A stretch of DNA of 5,794 bases from CAZFPN01 sp044370655 (GTDB lineage: Bacteria; Pseudomonadota; Alphaproteobacteria; Rickettsiales; Deianiraeaceae), in the NCBI GenBank assembly GCA_044370655.1, contig JBILVD010000071.1:1-5794 (forward strand), in the 5' to 3' direction. A program made the translations under genes and the position numbers. Positions 1 through 5,794 of the stretch are shown one piece after another (position 1 is the first letter of the stretch; each line of letters starts with the position of its first letter). The notes beneath the pieces are model-generated. The model was not told where the DNA came from and searched no databases. It saw only the letters and a program-made list of their open reading frames with translations.

Positions 1-50
1 ATACAGTTCTTTACTATATTACTTGAATTACAAAACCTACATTCTTTCAT
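1..50 (-). CDS. Partial zinc-ribbon protein, possible IS transposase N-terminus
   Basis: The minus strand opens with ATG at 50-48 and stays open to the window edge, giving MKECRFCNSSNIVKNC. The CxxC knuckle followed by an S-x-x-I-V-K-N stretch resembles the start of zinc-ribbon transposases such as InsA of IS1-type elements, which usually read C-x-x-C, a short spacer, then K-N-G. Here the glycine position is a cysteine. A stop codon lies in frame at 59-57, so the start is ATG at 50 or TTG at 56. No Shine-Dalgarno sequence is seen. Only 16 codons are visible, so the call rests on one short motif. It could be another small zinc-ribbon protein, a decayed IS copy, or a chance ORF. The rest of the gene and the second CxxC pair would lie outside the window. 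Confidence 0.42.
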   Translation of the reverse strand, partial: MKECRFCNSSNIVKNC

Positions 51-181
51 AAACAATTATATCATGTTAATGTCTATAATTATTTAGTAAGTCCAATTTA
101 ATTTTTCACAAAAAGTTAAAAAACTAATTGATTTTTTTAAAAAACAAGTTTAAAATCTGATTATTTATCATTATTAAAAAA
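51..181. other. AT-rich divergent intergenic region upstream of sucA
   Basis: This short stretch separates the leftward zinc-ribbon start from the rightward sucA start. It is almost entirely A and T, with stops in all frames I checked and no tRNA-like or strong hairpin structure. It must contain the promoter for sucA unless transcription enters from further left. The final 40 bases are A/T runs and give no Shine-Dalgarno sequence in front of the sucA ATG. If the left gene is a transposase, one end of the insertion sequence should also fall here. Confidence 0.6.
75..80 (+). promoter_or_regulatory. Candidate -10 box (TATAAT) for the sucA operon
   Basis: An exact TATAAT lies about 100 bases upstream of the sucA start and points toward it. 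There is no good -35 hexamer at the usual 16-18 base spacing; the bases at 52-57 read AACAAT. In sequence this rich in A and T an exact match can easily arise by chance, so this is only the best single candidate. Confidence 0.22.
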
Positions 182-3007
182 ATGCAAATCGGTGCTGAAT
201 TTTTTAGGTCTAACTTTACATACATTACTGAAATTTACAAGAAATACAAGGTTAATCCTTCCTCTGTAGACGCCTCTTGGGGGCAATTTTTCACTACTTT
301 ATCAGATGACGATAAAGCATTGATGGAAGAAATAAATCATGAAAAATCCGCCGTTATTGGCAAGAGAAACGAGCTTTCTTCCTTACCTACAAATGAAGTT
401 TTAGAGATTTTAGCTAAAGAAAAAGACACAGAAAAAAAGAAAAAAGAGGCAATTGCAATTGCAGTAAAAGAGGGATTTGCAGGGGCAAGTTCTCTTGAGG
501 CAAAAGTTAAAGAAATAGCAGAGAATTATCGTAGTTTTGGGCATTTAATTGCAAGTCTAGACCCTCTAGAATTAACACCAAAACCAAAAAGAAGTGAGTT
601 AGAGGCAGACTTCCCATCTCAAGACCTAGAAAAAGAAGTATCAATTTTCGGCTTTAAAGCAAAAGTTAAAGACCAAATCTCATTTTTCAAACAAACTTAC
701 ACTTCCAGCATTGGGGCGGAGTTTCATCATATCAAGAATTTGGAAGAAAGAAACTGGCTTTACGAAAATTTTGAAAAGGCTTTTGATGCAGGAAAAGATT
801 GCAAAAAACACGCTCTTGAAACTTTGATAAAGGCCGAGAGTTTTGAAAACGCTCTCCACCTAAAATTCCCAGGAGCAAAGAGGTTTTCTGTTGAAGGAGG
901 AGAGGCAACCCTCGCTTCTCTTGAACAGATGTTTCTAAAAGCAACAGAAATGGGAGTAAAAGACGTTGTTCTTGGAATGGCTCATAGAGGGCGTTTAAAC
1001 GTTCTAACCCACACTTTAGGAAAGCCGTATCATGCACTTTTCTCTGAATTTATGGGAATTAGCTCAATTCCCGAAGGAGTTCCCGGCTCTGGAGATGTAA
1101 AATACCATCTAGGTTTAAACACAGAAAGAACTCTAATAAACGACAAAAAATTAAAACTTTCCTTAACTCCAAACCCCTCTCACTTAGAGTCCGTTAATCC
1201 TGTTGTAATGGGGCGAGCAAGGGCAAAGCAAGACGCACTTCCAAAAGAAGAAAAGCACTCTGTGATGCCTATCTTAATTCATGGTGATGCCTCAATGGCA
1301 GGGCAGGGCGTTGTTGCGGAGTGTCTTGCTATGTCAAATTTAGAAGGATATACAGTAAAAGGGACAGTTCATATCATAATTAACAACCAAGTTGGCTTTA
1401 CAGCTATTCAAAAAGATACAAAAAGCAATACATACTCAAGCGATGTTGCAAAAATGATTGACGCCCCAATCATACATGTAAATGGGGACGATACCGAGAG
1501 CATTTTGAAGGCTTCTGCACTTATTGTGGAGTATAGGCAAAAATTTAACAAGGACGCCGTTATTGAAATTATTTGCTATCGTAAATATGGTCATAATGAA
1601 GGAGATGAGCCAATGTTCACTCAACCTGTGATGTATAAAAAGATTAAATCTCTTGAAACTCCTGCCACCATTTTTGCAAAAAAACTCGTTCAAGAAGGCA
1701 TAATAGAAGTGAATTTTGAAGCTAATTTTAGAGAAAAAATCAAAAATAAATTAAACGAGGAGTATGAAGTTGCACAAACCTACAAACCAACAAAAGCAGA
1801 CTGGCTTGAAGGAGGTTGGAGCCATATTAAAAGGCTTGAAAATGCAGACGACTTAACCTATTTTAAAGACACAAAAATCAACGAGAAAACCTTTGATATA
1901 GTAGGGGGGGCAATTAGCAGAGTTCCAGAAGGGTTTGCAATGAATGTTAAAATTCAAAAGCTTCTTGAGGGTAGAAAAATGTCACTTCTTTCGGGAGATA
2001 AAATAGACTGGGCAACCGCCGAACTTTTAGCATATGGGTCTCTTCAACTTGAAGGTTATTCTATAAGGCTTTCAGGGGAAGATTGCGAGAGGGGGACATT
2101 CTCTCACAGGCATGCCGTCTACTATAATCAAGAAAATAACGAGAAATATCAACCTCTAAATAACTTAAATGTTGAAAAATCAGGTAAGTTTGAAGTTTAT
2201 AACTCACTACTTTCCGAGTTTGCAGTTTTAGGTTTTGAGTATGGATATTCTATACAAAATCCTAATTCCTTAACACTTTGGGAGGCTCAATATGGAGACT
2301 TTGCAAACGGAGCAATAACAATCTATGATCAATATATATCTTCAGGGGAGGATAAATGGCTTAGAATGAGCGGCCTTGTCTCTCTTCTTCCTCATGGGCT
2401 TGAAGGTCAAGGGCCAGAGCATAGTTCCGCAAGGCTTGAGAGGTATCTTCAGTATTCAGCGGAGAATAACATTATTGTATGCAACTTCACAACTCCCGCA
2501 AATTTGTTTCACGCACTTCGTAGACAGGTGAAAACACCTTTTAGAAAGCCACTTATTGTTGCATCTCCAAAGTCTTTATTACGTCATAAGTTAGTTGTTT
2601 CCACAATGAAAGACTTCACAGAAGGAAGCTTTAAGCCAATAATAACAGATGTTGAAGCAAAATCCGCAAAAAAAGTTGTCTTTACAAGCGGAAAGGTTTA
2701 TTATGAACTATTAGAAGCAAGGAAAGATAATAACACCGCACTTGTGAGAATTGAGCAATATTACCCCTTCCCATCTTCTATGTTGAAAGAGGAGATTTCG
2801 GTCTTTAAAAATGCTAAGGAATTTGTGTGGGTTCAAGAGGAGCCAAAAAATATGGGAGCTTGGAGTTTTATTAGAGACTACCTAGAAGACGCAGTTGATA
2901 AAAAGGTATCTTACATTGGGCGTCCTGCTAAACCTTCTCCTGCAACAGGCTTTACAAAAGAACATGCAAAAGAACAATCTTTAATTATCAATGAAGCTTT
3001 AAAATGA
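182..3007 (+). CDS. sucA: 2-oxoglutarate dehydrogenase E1 component
   Basis: This is the TPP-dependent E1 subunit that decarboxylates 2-oxoglutarate and passes the succinyl group to lipoyl-E2 in the cytosolic TCA cycle. At 941 residues it is full length for the family. The N-terminal E2-binding segment is at about 5-40 (NPSSVDASWGQFF). The family core includes MAHRGRLNVL at 266-275, NPSHLE at 331-336, HGDAS at 368-371 with NNQVGF at 401-406 (Mg-TPP binding), and YGHNEGDEP at 469-477. The transketolase-like half has SGEDCERGTFSHRH at 631-644, WEAQYGDFANG at 700-710 and LPHGLEGQGPEHSS at 736-749. The active-site histidines corresponding to E. coli His260 and His298 are present at 268 and 334. 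The ATG at 182 is chosen because a TGA lies in frame at 158-160 and the N-terminus aligns with the family. No Shine-Dalgarno is visible. The stop overlaps the next start. A Lys/Glu-rich patch at 79-90 lies in the variable N-terminal region. sucB does not follow. Confidence 0.97.
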   Translation: MQIGAEFFRSNFTYITEIYKKYKVNPSSVDASWGQFFTTLSDDDKALMEEINHEKSAVIGKRNELSSLPTNEVLEILAKEKDTEKKKKEAIAIAVKEGFAGASSLEAKVKEIAENYRSFGHLIASLDPLELTPKPKRSELEADFPSQDLEKEVSIFGFKAKVKDQISFFKQTYTSSIGAEFHHIKNLEERNWLYENFEKAFDAGKDCKKHALETLIKAESFENALHLKFPGAKRFSVEGGEATLASLEQMFLKATEMGVKDVVLGMAHRGRLNVLTHTLGKPYHALFSEFMGISSIPEGVPGSGDVKYHLGLNTERTLINDKKLKLSLTPNPSHLESVNPVVMGRARAKQDALPKEEKHSVMPILIHGDASMAGQGVVAECLAMSNLEGYTVKGTVHIIINNQVGFTAIQKDTKSNTYSSDVAKMIDAPIIHVNGDDTESILKASALIVEYRQKFNKDAVIEIICYRKYGHNEGDEPMFTQPVMYKKIKSLETPATIFAKKLVQEGIIEVNFEANFREKIKNKLNEEYEVAQTYKPTKADWLEGGWSHIKRLENADDLTYFKDTKINEKTFDIVGGAISRVPEGFAMNVKIQKLLEGRKMSLLSGDKIDWATAELLAYGSLQLEGYSIRLSGEDCERGTFSHRHAVYYNQENNEKYQPLNNLNVEKSGKFEVYNSLLSEFAVLGFEYGYSIQNPNSLTLWEAQYGDFANGAITIYDQYISSGEDKWLRMSGLVSLLPHGLEGQGPEHSSARLERYLQYSAENNIIVCNFTTPANLFHALRRQVKTPFRKPLIVASPKSLLRHKLVVSTMKDFTEGSFKPIITDVEAKSAKKVVFTSGKVYYELLEARKDNNTALVRIEQYYPFPSSMLKEEISVFKNAKEFVWVQEEPKNMGAWSFIRDYLEDAVDKKVSYIGRPAKPSPATGFTKEHAKEQSLIINEALK
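3004..3007 (+). promoter_or_regulatory. ATGA stop/start overlap, sucA to lipoprotein
   Basis: The ATG of the lipoprotein gene (3004-3006) shares bases with the TGA stop of sucA (3005-3007). No Shine-Dalgarno sequence stands in front of this start, so initiation probably depends on ribosomes that have just terminated sucA. Coupling is inferred from the overlap. Confidence 0.7.
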
Positions 3008-3861
3008 AAATAAAACTTATAACATTTACATTCTTAGCTTTATTTGCTTGCACAAAAGCTGATAAAACTCAAGAATATTACTCCCCTACACCTGAGAGCG
3101 AAGTTCAGCACAACCTTGAGGCAACTCAATTTTTTCTAAATGTTTTAAATACGGAGTATCTAAAAGTAGCACAATCTTTAAAGTTGCAAGGCTTTAAAAA
3201 AGATGCAATAGAAATGGAGGATAAGTCCAAATTTGCCTTAAAAAGAGATGCAACATACTTCACAGAGGCGTCCTTTCCTCTTATGGGTAAAAAATACGAT
3301 GAAATACAACTTGCAAGATTGTTTTTAGAAAAGTTACGAGGAAATACTCTTATTTTTAAATACTTTCCAGAATCTATAGCTAGAATGCAAGTCTATTATG
3401 ACTGTATGGTGCTTGAGTATAGAGACGAATATACAAAACCTGCCCGTAATTTCTGCACAAATCAATTCGACATAATACAAAAGGGCTTTCAAAGAACAGG
3501 CTTTACAAAAAACATCAAATACGGAGAATCCCGTGAAACATTCATAATTTACTTTGACTTAGGTTCGGCAGAAATCAAATCTGAATTTTATAATATTTTG
3601 AGCGATATTACAAAAAAGACAAAGTCAATGTCTAAATATTCAATTAATATAGTCGGTCTTGCAGATAAAACAAGCACTCGTCAAGTTAACATTGAAATCT
3701 CAAGAAAAAGAGCAGAAAATGTTAAAAATACACTTGTAAGAATGGGAGTTAATGCATCTCAAATTCAAACACAACATCACGCAGACGAACTTCCAATTGT
3801 AGAAACCGAAAAACCCGAAAAATTCAATAGAAGAGTTTTAATTGATTTAATAGGCGAATGA
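3004..3861 (+). CDS. OmpA-family outer-membrane lipoprotein
   Basis: This 285-residue protein has a short lipoprotein signal peptide: charged MKIK, a hydrophobic stretch, then lipobox LFAC with the lipidated cysteine at 16. Residue 17 is Thr, so inner-membrane retention by Asp+2 is not expected. The C-terminal OmpA-like peptidoglycan-binding domain covers about 178-283. It starts with IIYFDLGSAEIKSE and contains the expected N-x2-(L/I)-S-x2-R-A-x2-V-x3-L helix (N229 to L244) and NRRV at 275-278. Asp221 and Arg236 match the pair that binds the diaminopimelate carboxylate in OmpA domains. The middle region (about 35-165) resembles the helical N-terminal part of alphaproteobacterial OmpA lipoproteins, including a DC...C...F pattern (C134, C151) that could form a disulfide. 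The inferred role is anchoring the outer membrane to peptidoglycan. It resembles Pal in layout, but no tol genes are here, so I give no symbol. It overlaps both neighbours by four bases. Confidence 0.88.
   Translation: MKIKLITFTFLALFACTKADKTQEYYSPTPESEVQHNLEATQFFLNVLNTEYLKVAQSLKLQGFKKDAIEMEDKSKFALKRDATYFTEASFPLMGKKYDEIQLARLFLEKLRGNTLIFKYFPESIARMQVYYDCMVLEYRDEYTKPARNFCTNQFDIIQKGFQRTGFTKNIKYGESRETFIIYFDLGSAEIKSEFYNILSDITKKTKSMSKYSINIVGLADKTSTRQVNIEISRKRAENVKNTLVRMGVNASQIQTQHHADELPIVETEKPEKFNRRVLIDLIGE
3858..3861 (+). promoter_or_regulatory. ATGA stop/start overlap, lipoprotein to ribF
   Basis: The ribF ATG (3858-3860) overlaps the lipoprotein TGA (3859-3861). A weak AGG sits only three bases upstream, too close for a good Shine-Dalgarno. 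As at the previous junction, translation of ribF probably relies on coupling to the gene before it. Confidence 0.68.
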
Positions 3862-4766
3862 AGTTGTGCGGTTTTAATGCTGAAGGAGAGTATGCGGTTG
3901 CAATAGGAAAATTTGGAATTTTGCATCAAGGGCATAAAAAATTGATAGAAACGCTCTTTGAAATTTCAAAAAAAAGAACTTTAATTCCTGCCATACTCTC
4001 GTTTCATCCCTCCCCCGCTATGTTTTTTTTAAAAGATAAGCAAAAATATGGCAGGATATTTTCTTTTAAACTTATCCAAAAAGCAATCAAACACAACTTC
4101 AATCAAGATTTTTCATTTTTCATTGCAAAGTTTAATAAACATTTTGCCTCTCAATCACCAGAAGAATTCATTAATTTTTTATATCACAACCTAAAAGTAA
4201 GATGCATTATAGTGGGGAAGAATTTCTATTTTGGCAAAAATAGGGGAGGGGATGTGGCAACTTTATCCAAGCTTTGCAAAGAAAGAGGAATTATGCTTGA
4301 AATTTGCGAGTTAATAAAGGAAGAAAATTCTATCATTTCAACAACTTACCTTAGAAATTTGATTCAATTAGGAGAAGTAAGACGCTTTAACGAATTAACC
4401 GCATTTAAAACTTGCTACTCCATTGAGGGCAAAGTGCAAAGAGGGATGGGGCTTGCGGGAGAAGTTTTGGGCTTTAAAACAGCGAATATAGCTTTAAAGC
4501 CAAACCTCATTTTTCCTAAATTTGGCGTTTATCGTTGCAAGGTTTTTATTGAAAGCGAAGAGTTATTTGGAATTGTGAATATAGGAATAAAGCCAACAAT
4601 TTCAATGAAAGGCTCCGCTATTGCCGAAGTTCACATACTAAATTTTGACCGTGATATTTATGGAAAAAAGATTTCTTTAGAATTGATTGATTTTATAAGA
4701 GAGGAGAGAAAGTTTGCCTCCCTTGAGGAATTGAAGAGGCAAATTAGGAAGGATATAATACTATAA
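3858..4766 (+). CDS. ribF: Bifunctional riboflavin kinase / FAD synthetase (divergent)
   Basis: RibF phosphorylates riboflavin to FMN and then adenylates FMN to FAD in the cytosol. At 302 residues it has the normal two-domain bacterial length. The N-terminal nucleotidyltransferase domain (about 10-170) has the HxGH motif (H23, H26), FHPSP at 49-53, VGKNFYFGKNRGGD at 119-132 and STTYLR at 161-166, matching the family's SSTxIR. The C-terminal flavokinase domain (about 183-300) has RGMGLAGEVLGFKTAN at 195-210, NIGIKPT at 241-247 and EVHILNFDRDIYGKKI at 257-272, and ends with REERKF and a typical LKRQI helix. Several signature positions differ. The usual GNFDG reads GKFGI at 17-21, the usual EPHP reads HPSP, and the proline of GFPTAN is a lysine. 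The catalytic histidines, Thr208 and Asn210 are kept, so I expect at least partial activity. It is the last gene of the sucA unit and ends 8 bases from a convergent gene. Confidence 0.9.
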   Translation: MKLCGFNAEGEYAVAIGKFGILHQGHKKLIETLFEISKKRTLIPAILSFHPSPAMFFLKDKQKYGRIFSFKLIQKAIKHNFNQDFSFFIAKFNKHFASQSPEEFINFLYHNLKVRCIIVGKNFYFGKNRGGDVATLSKLCKERGIMLEICELIKEENSIISTTYLRNLIQLGEVRRFNELTAFKTCYSIEGKVQRGMGLAGEVLGFKTANIALKPNLIFPKFGVYRCKVFIESEELFGIVNIGIKPTISMKGSAIAEVHILNFDRDIYGKKISLELIDFIREERKFASLEELKRQIRKDIIL

Positions 4767-4774
4767 AACGCACT

Positions 4775-5794
4775 CTATCTATTTAGTAGTGTCGACTTAG
4801 TTGGAGAAGAAGTGTCTGCGTTGCCTACTGGTTCATTTTTTAACCCTTCTCTTATCTCATTTATTCTTTTTTGAATTTCTGTATCCTTGGGAACAAAAGA
4901 TATATTTTGCCCTTCGTCTTTTGAAGGGAATTTTTTTAAACCATCTTTTTCGTTTAATATACACAAATTTCCATCTTTATCAACCCACTCAAGCGTGTCG
5001 TTTGACTTGTGTGCTAGAAAAGCCTTTTGAAATTCTGCTGGGTTATCGTCATAACAAAATTCTCGATCACCTACTTTTATCGTCATTTTGTTATACCTGA
5101 CACCACCATCTCCCGTAACATCTTGTGCTATTAAATCTATATTTCCTTGTTTTTCAAAATTCAATGTCATTGTTGCGTTTTTTTCTAATGAAATGTTAGT
5201 AAAACGTTGGTGCGTTGTTGAATTATAAGTATTTTCAATAGTAGATTTTGCGTCTGTGCTTGTAACTTTCATATGAGTGTCACGTGCACCCGTAAACTTC
5301 TCTTGATTAATATTTTTGTTTCCACCAATTTTTGCACCATCTTGCATTTCTTTAAGAGTGAACTCACGAGCCTTACTTCGTTCATCAACCCATTCGCCTT
5401 TCCCATCTATTTCCGCAAGATACTTAGTTTTACCTTCTGCCTCGTTTTTACTAACTTTCCATTTTAATTCCTCTGGTTTAATTACAATATCTTTTGATCC
5501 AATTTCAAGAGTATTACCCTCCTCCTTCTTCTTCTCATCCTTCCCATCCTTCTCCTCTTCCCCCTTCCCATCCTCCTTCGCCTTCTCCTTCTCCTTCTCC
5601 TGTTGTGCTTTGAATATTTCCAATTTTAGTCCTATTTCTTGTTCGGTATTAACGTAAGTATTCACCCTTCCTGTATCACCACCTGTTTCTTTATAATTAC
5701 CAATATCAGTTTTATTAACATTTTCAAAGTTATACTTCTGAACTTTTCCACCTTTAATTTCAACTAGATCGTCTCCATCTTTAAATAATATAGA
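4775..5794 (-). CDS. Unrecognised protein, C-terminal 339 residues, 5' end outside window
   Basis: The minus-strand frame is open from the right edge to a TAG at 4777-4775, giving 339 residues. A GTG at 5665-5663 could serve as a start, but the frame continues upstream for 43 protein-like codons to the edge (beginning SILFKDGDDLVEIKGGK), so the gene very probably starts outside the window. I do not recognise the family. In visible-fragment numbering, residues 50-95 are a highly charged Lys/Glu/Asp/Gly-rich linker, probably helical or disordered. Residues 175-245 alternate polar and hydrophobic residues (NISLEKNATMTLNFEKQG), suggesting beta strands. EWVD recurs at 134 and 269. The end is Ser/Thr-rich (NADTSSPTKSTLLNR). 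No membrane segment is visible, and a signal peptide cannot be judged. A secreted or surface protein is possible from composition, but nothing proves it. It converges on ribF with 8 bases between. Confidence 0.75.
   Translation of the reverse strand, partial: SILFKDGDDLVEIKGGKVQKYNFENVNKTDIGNYKETGGDTGRVNTYVNTEQEIGLKLEIFKAQQEKEKEKAKEDGKGEEEKDGKDEKKKEEGNTLEIGSKDIVIKPEELKWKVSKNEAEGKTKYLAEIDGKGEWVDERSKAREFTLKEMQDGAKIGGNKNINQEKFTGARDTHMKVTSTDAKSTIENTYNSTTHQRFTNISLEKNATMTLNFEKQGNIDLIAQDVTGDGGVRYNKMTIKVGDREFCYDDNPAEFQKAFLAHKSNDTLEWVDKDGNLCILNEKDGLKKFPSKDEGQNISFVPKDTEIQKRINEIREGLKNEPVGNADTSSPTKSTLLNR
5519..5600. repeat. Low-complexity pyrimidine/purine tract inside the unknown CDS
   Basis: About 80 bases are almost purely pyrimidine on the plus strand (purine on the coding minus strand), broken by a few A and G bases. 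Short units such as CTTCTC repeat imperfectly in tandem, clearest at 5581-5600. They encode the KEKEKAKEDGKGEEEKDGKD-type linker. The tract is richer in C than its surroundings. Repeats of this kind are prone to slippage. Three- and six-base changes would keep the frame, so length differences between strains would be tolerated. Confidence 0.7.

Noticed and set aside
118..138. A-run and T-run around CTAATTG as a terminator hairpin
   Set aside because: The stem is only six A-T pairs with no GC content, too weak for an intrinsic terminator.
732..1037. Minus-strand open frame of 101 codons inside sucA
   Set aside because: It lies wholly opposite a highly conserved part of SucA, has no family features, and is explained as the antisense shadow of a real gene.
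1436..1693. Minus-strand open frame of 85 codons inside sucA
   Set aside because: Antisense to the conserved HVNGDD and YGHNEGDEP region; no independent evidence of coding.
4023..4034. T8-A4 run in ribF as a frameshift or pseudogene site
   Set aside because: The reading frame continues intact with conserved RibF motifs on both sides, so there is no sign of a break.
4771..4791. CACT...AGTG inverted repeat as a terminator between the convergent genes
   Set aside because: Only four base pairs with mismatches inward and no T-run; not a credible hairpin.
4801..5657. Three plus-strand open frames opposite the unknown right-hand gene
   Set aside because: Their proteins are skewed (Phe/Ser/Leu-rich), as expected from reading a Lys/Glu-rich gene on the wrong strand. 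The minus frame is longer and more protein-like.
5663..5665. GTG as the true start of the right-hand gene
   Set aside because: The frame stays open for 43 further protein-like codons to the window edge, and no clear Shine-Dalgarno precedes this GTG, so it is more likely an internal valine.

Overview
The window is AT-rich, uses the standard code (TGA works as a stop) and shows few Shine-Dalgarno sites. The 2-oxoglutarate dehydrogenase E1 and the alphaproteobacterial-style OmpA lipoprotein suggest a low-GC alphaproteobacterium, plausibly of the Rickettsiales or a similar host-associated lineage. That placement is inferred from protein character only; no rRNA or other marker is present.

Layout. 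Bases 1-50 (minus strand) hold the first 16 codons of a gene running off the left edge; its CxxC zinc-knuckle start resembles the N-terminus of an IS1/InsA-type transposase. Bases 51-181 are a very AT-rich divergent intergenic region that must carry the promoter of the next gene. From 182 to 4766 (plus strand) three genes form a tight unit: sucA (E1 of 2-oxoglutarate dehydrogenase), an outer-membrane OmpA-like lipoprotein, and ribF (riboflavin kinase/FAD synthetase). Both junctions are ATGA stop/start overlaps, so the three are probably co-transcribed and translationally coupled. After an 8-base gap a convergent minus-strand gene (4775 to the right edge, 5' end missing) encodes a protein of no family I recognise. 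It has a long Lys/Glu/Asp/Gly-rich linker followed by a beta-rich region.

How the genes fit. SucA is a cytosolic TCA-cycle enzyme needing TPP. Its partners E2 and E3 (E3 is an FAD enzyme) are not in the window, and sucB is not next to sucA as it often is elsewhere. RibF makes FMN and FAD, so a cofactor link to the 2-oxoglutarate dehydrogenase complex is conceivable but speculative. The lipoprotein between them has a structural envelope role, so the cluster is probably not a single pathway. I see no CRISPR, defence system, RNA gene or convincing terminator. The least explained items are the right-hand unknown protein, the divergent signature residues of RibF, and the possible IS end next to sucA.
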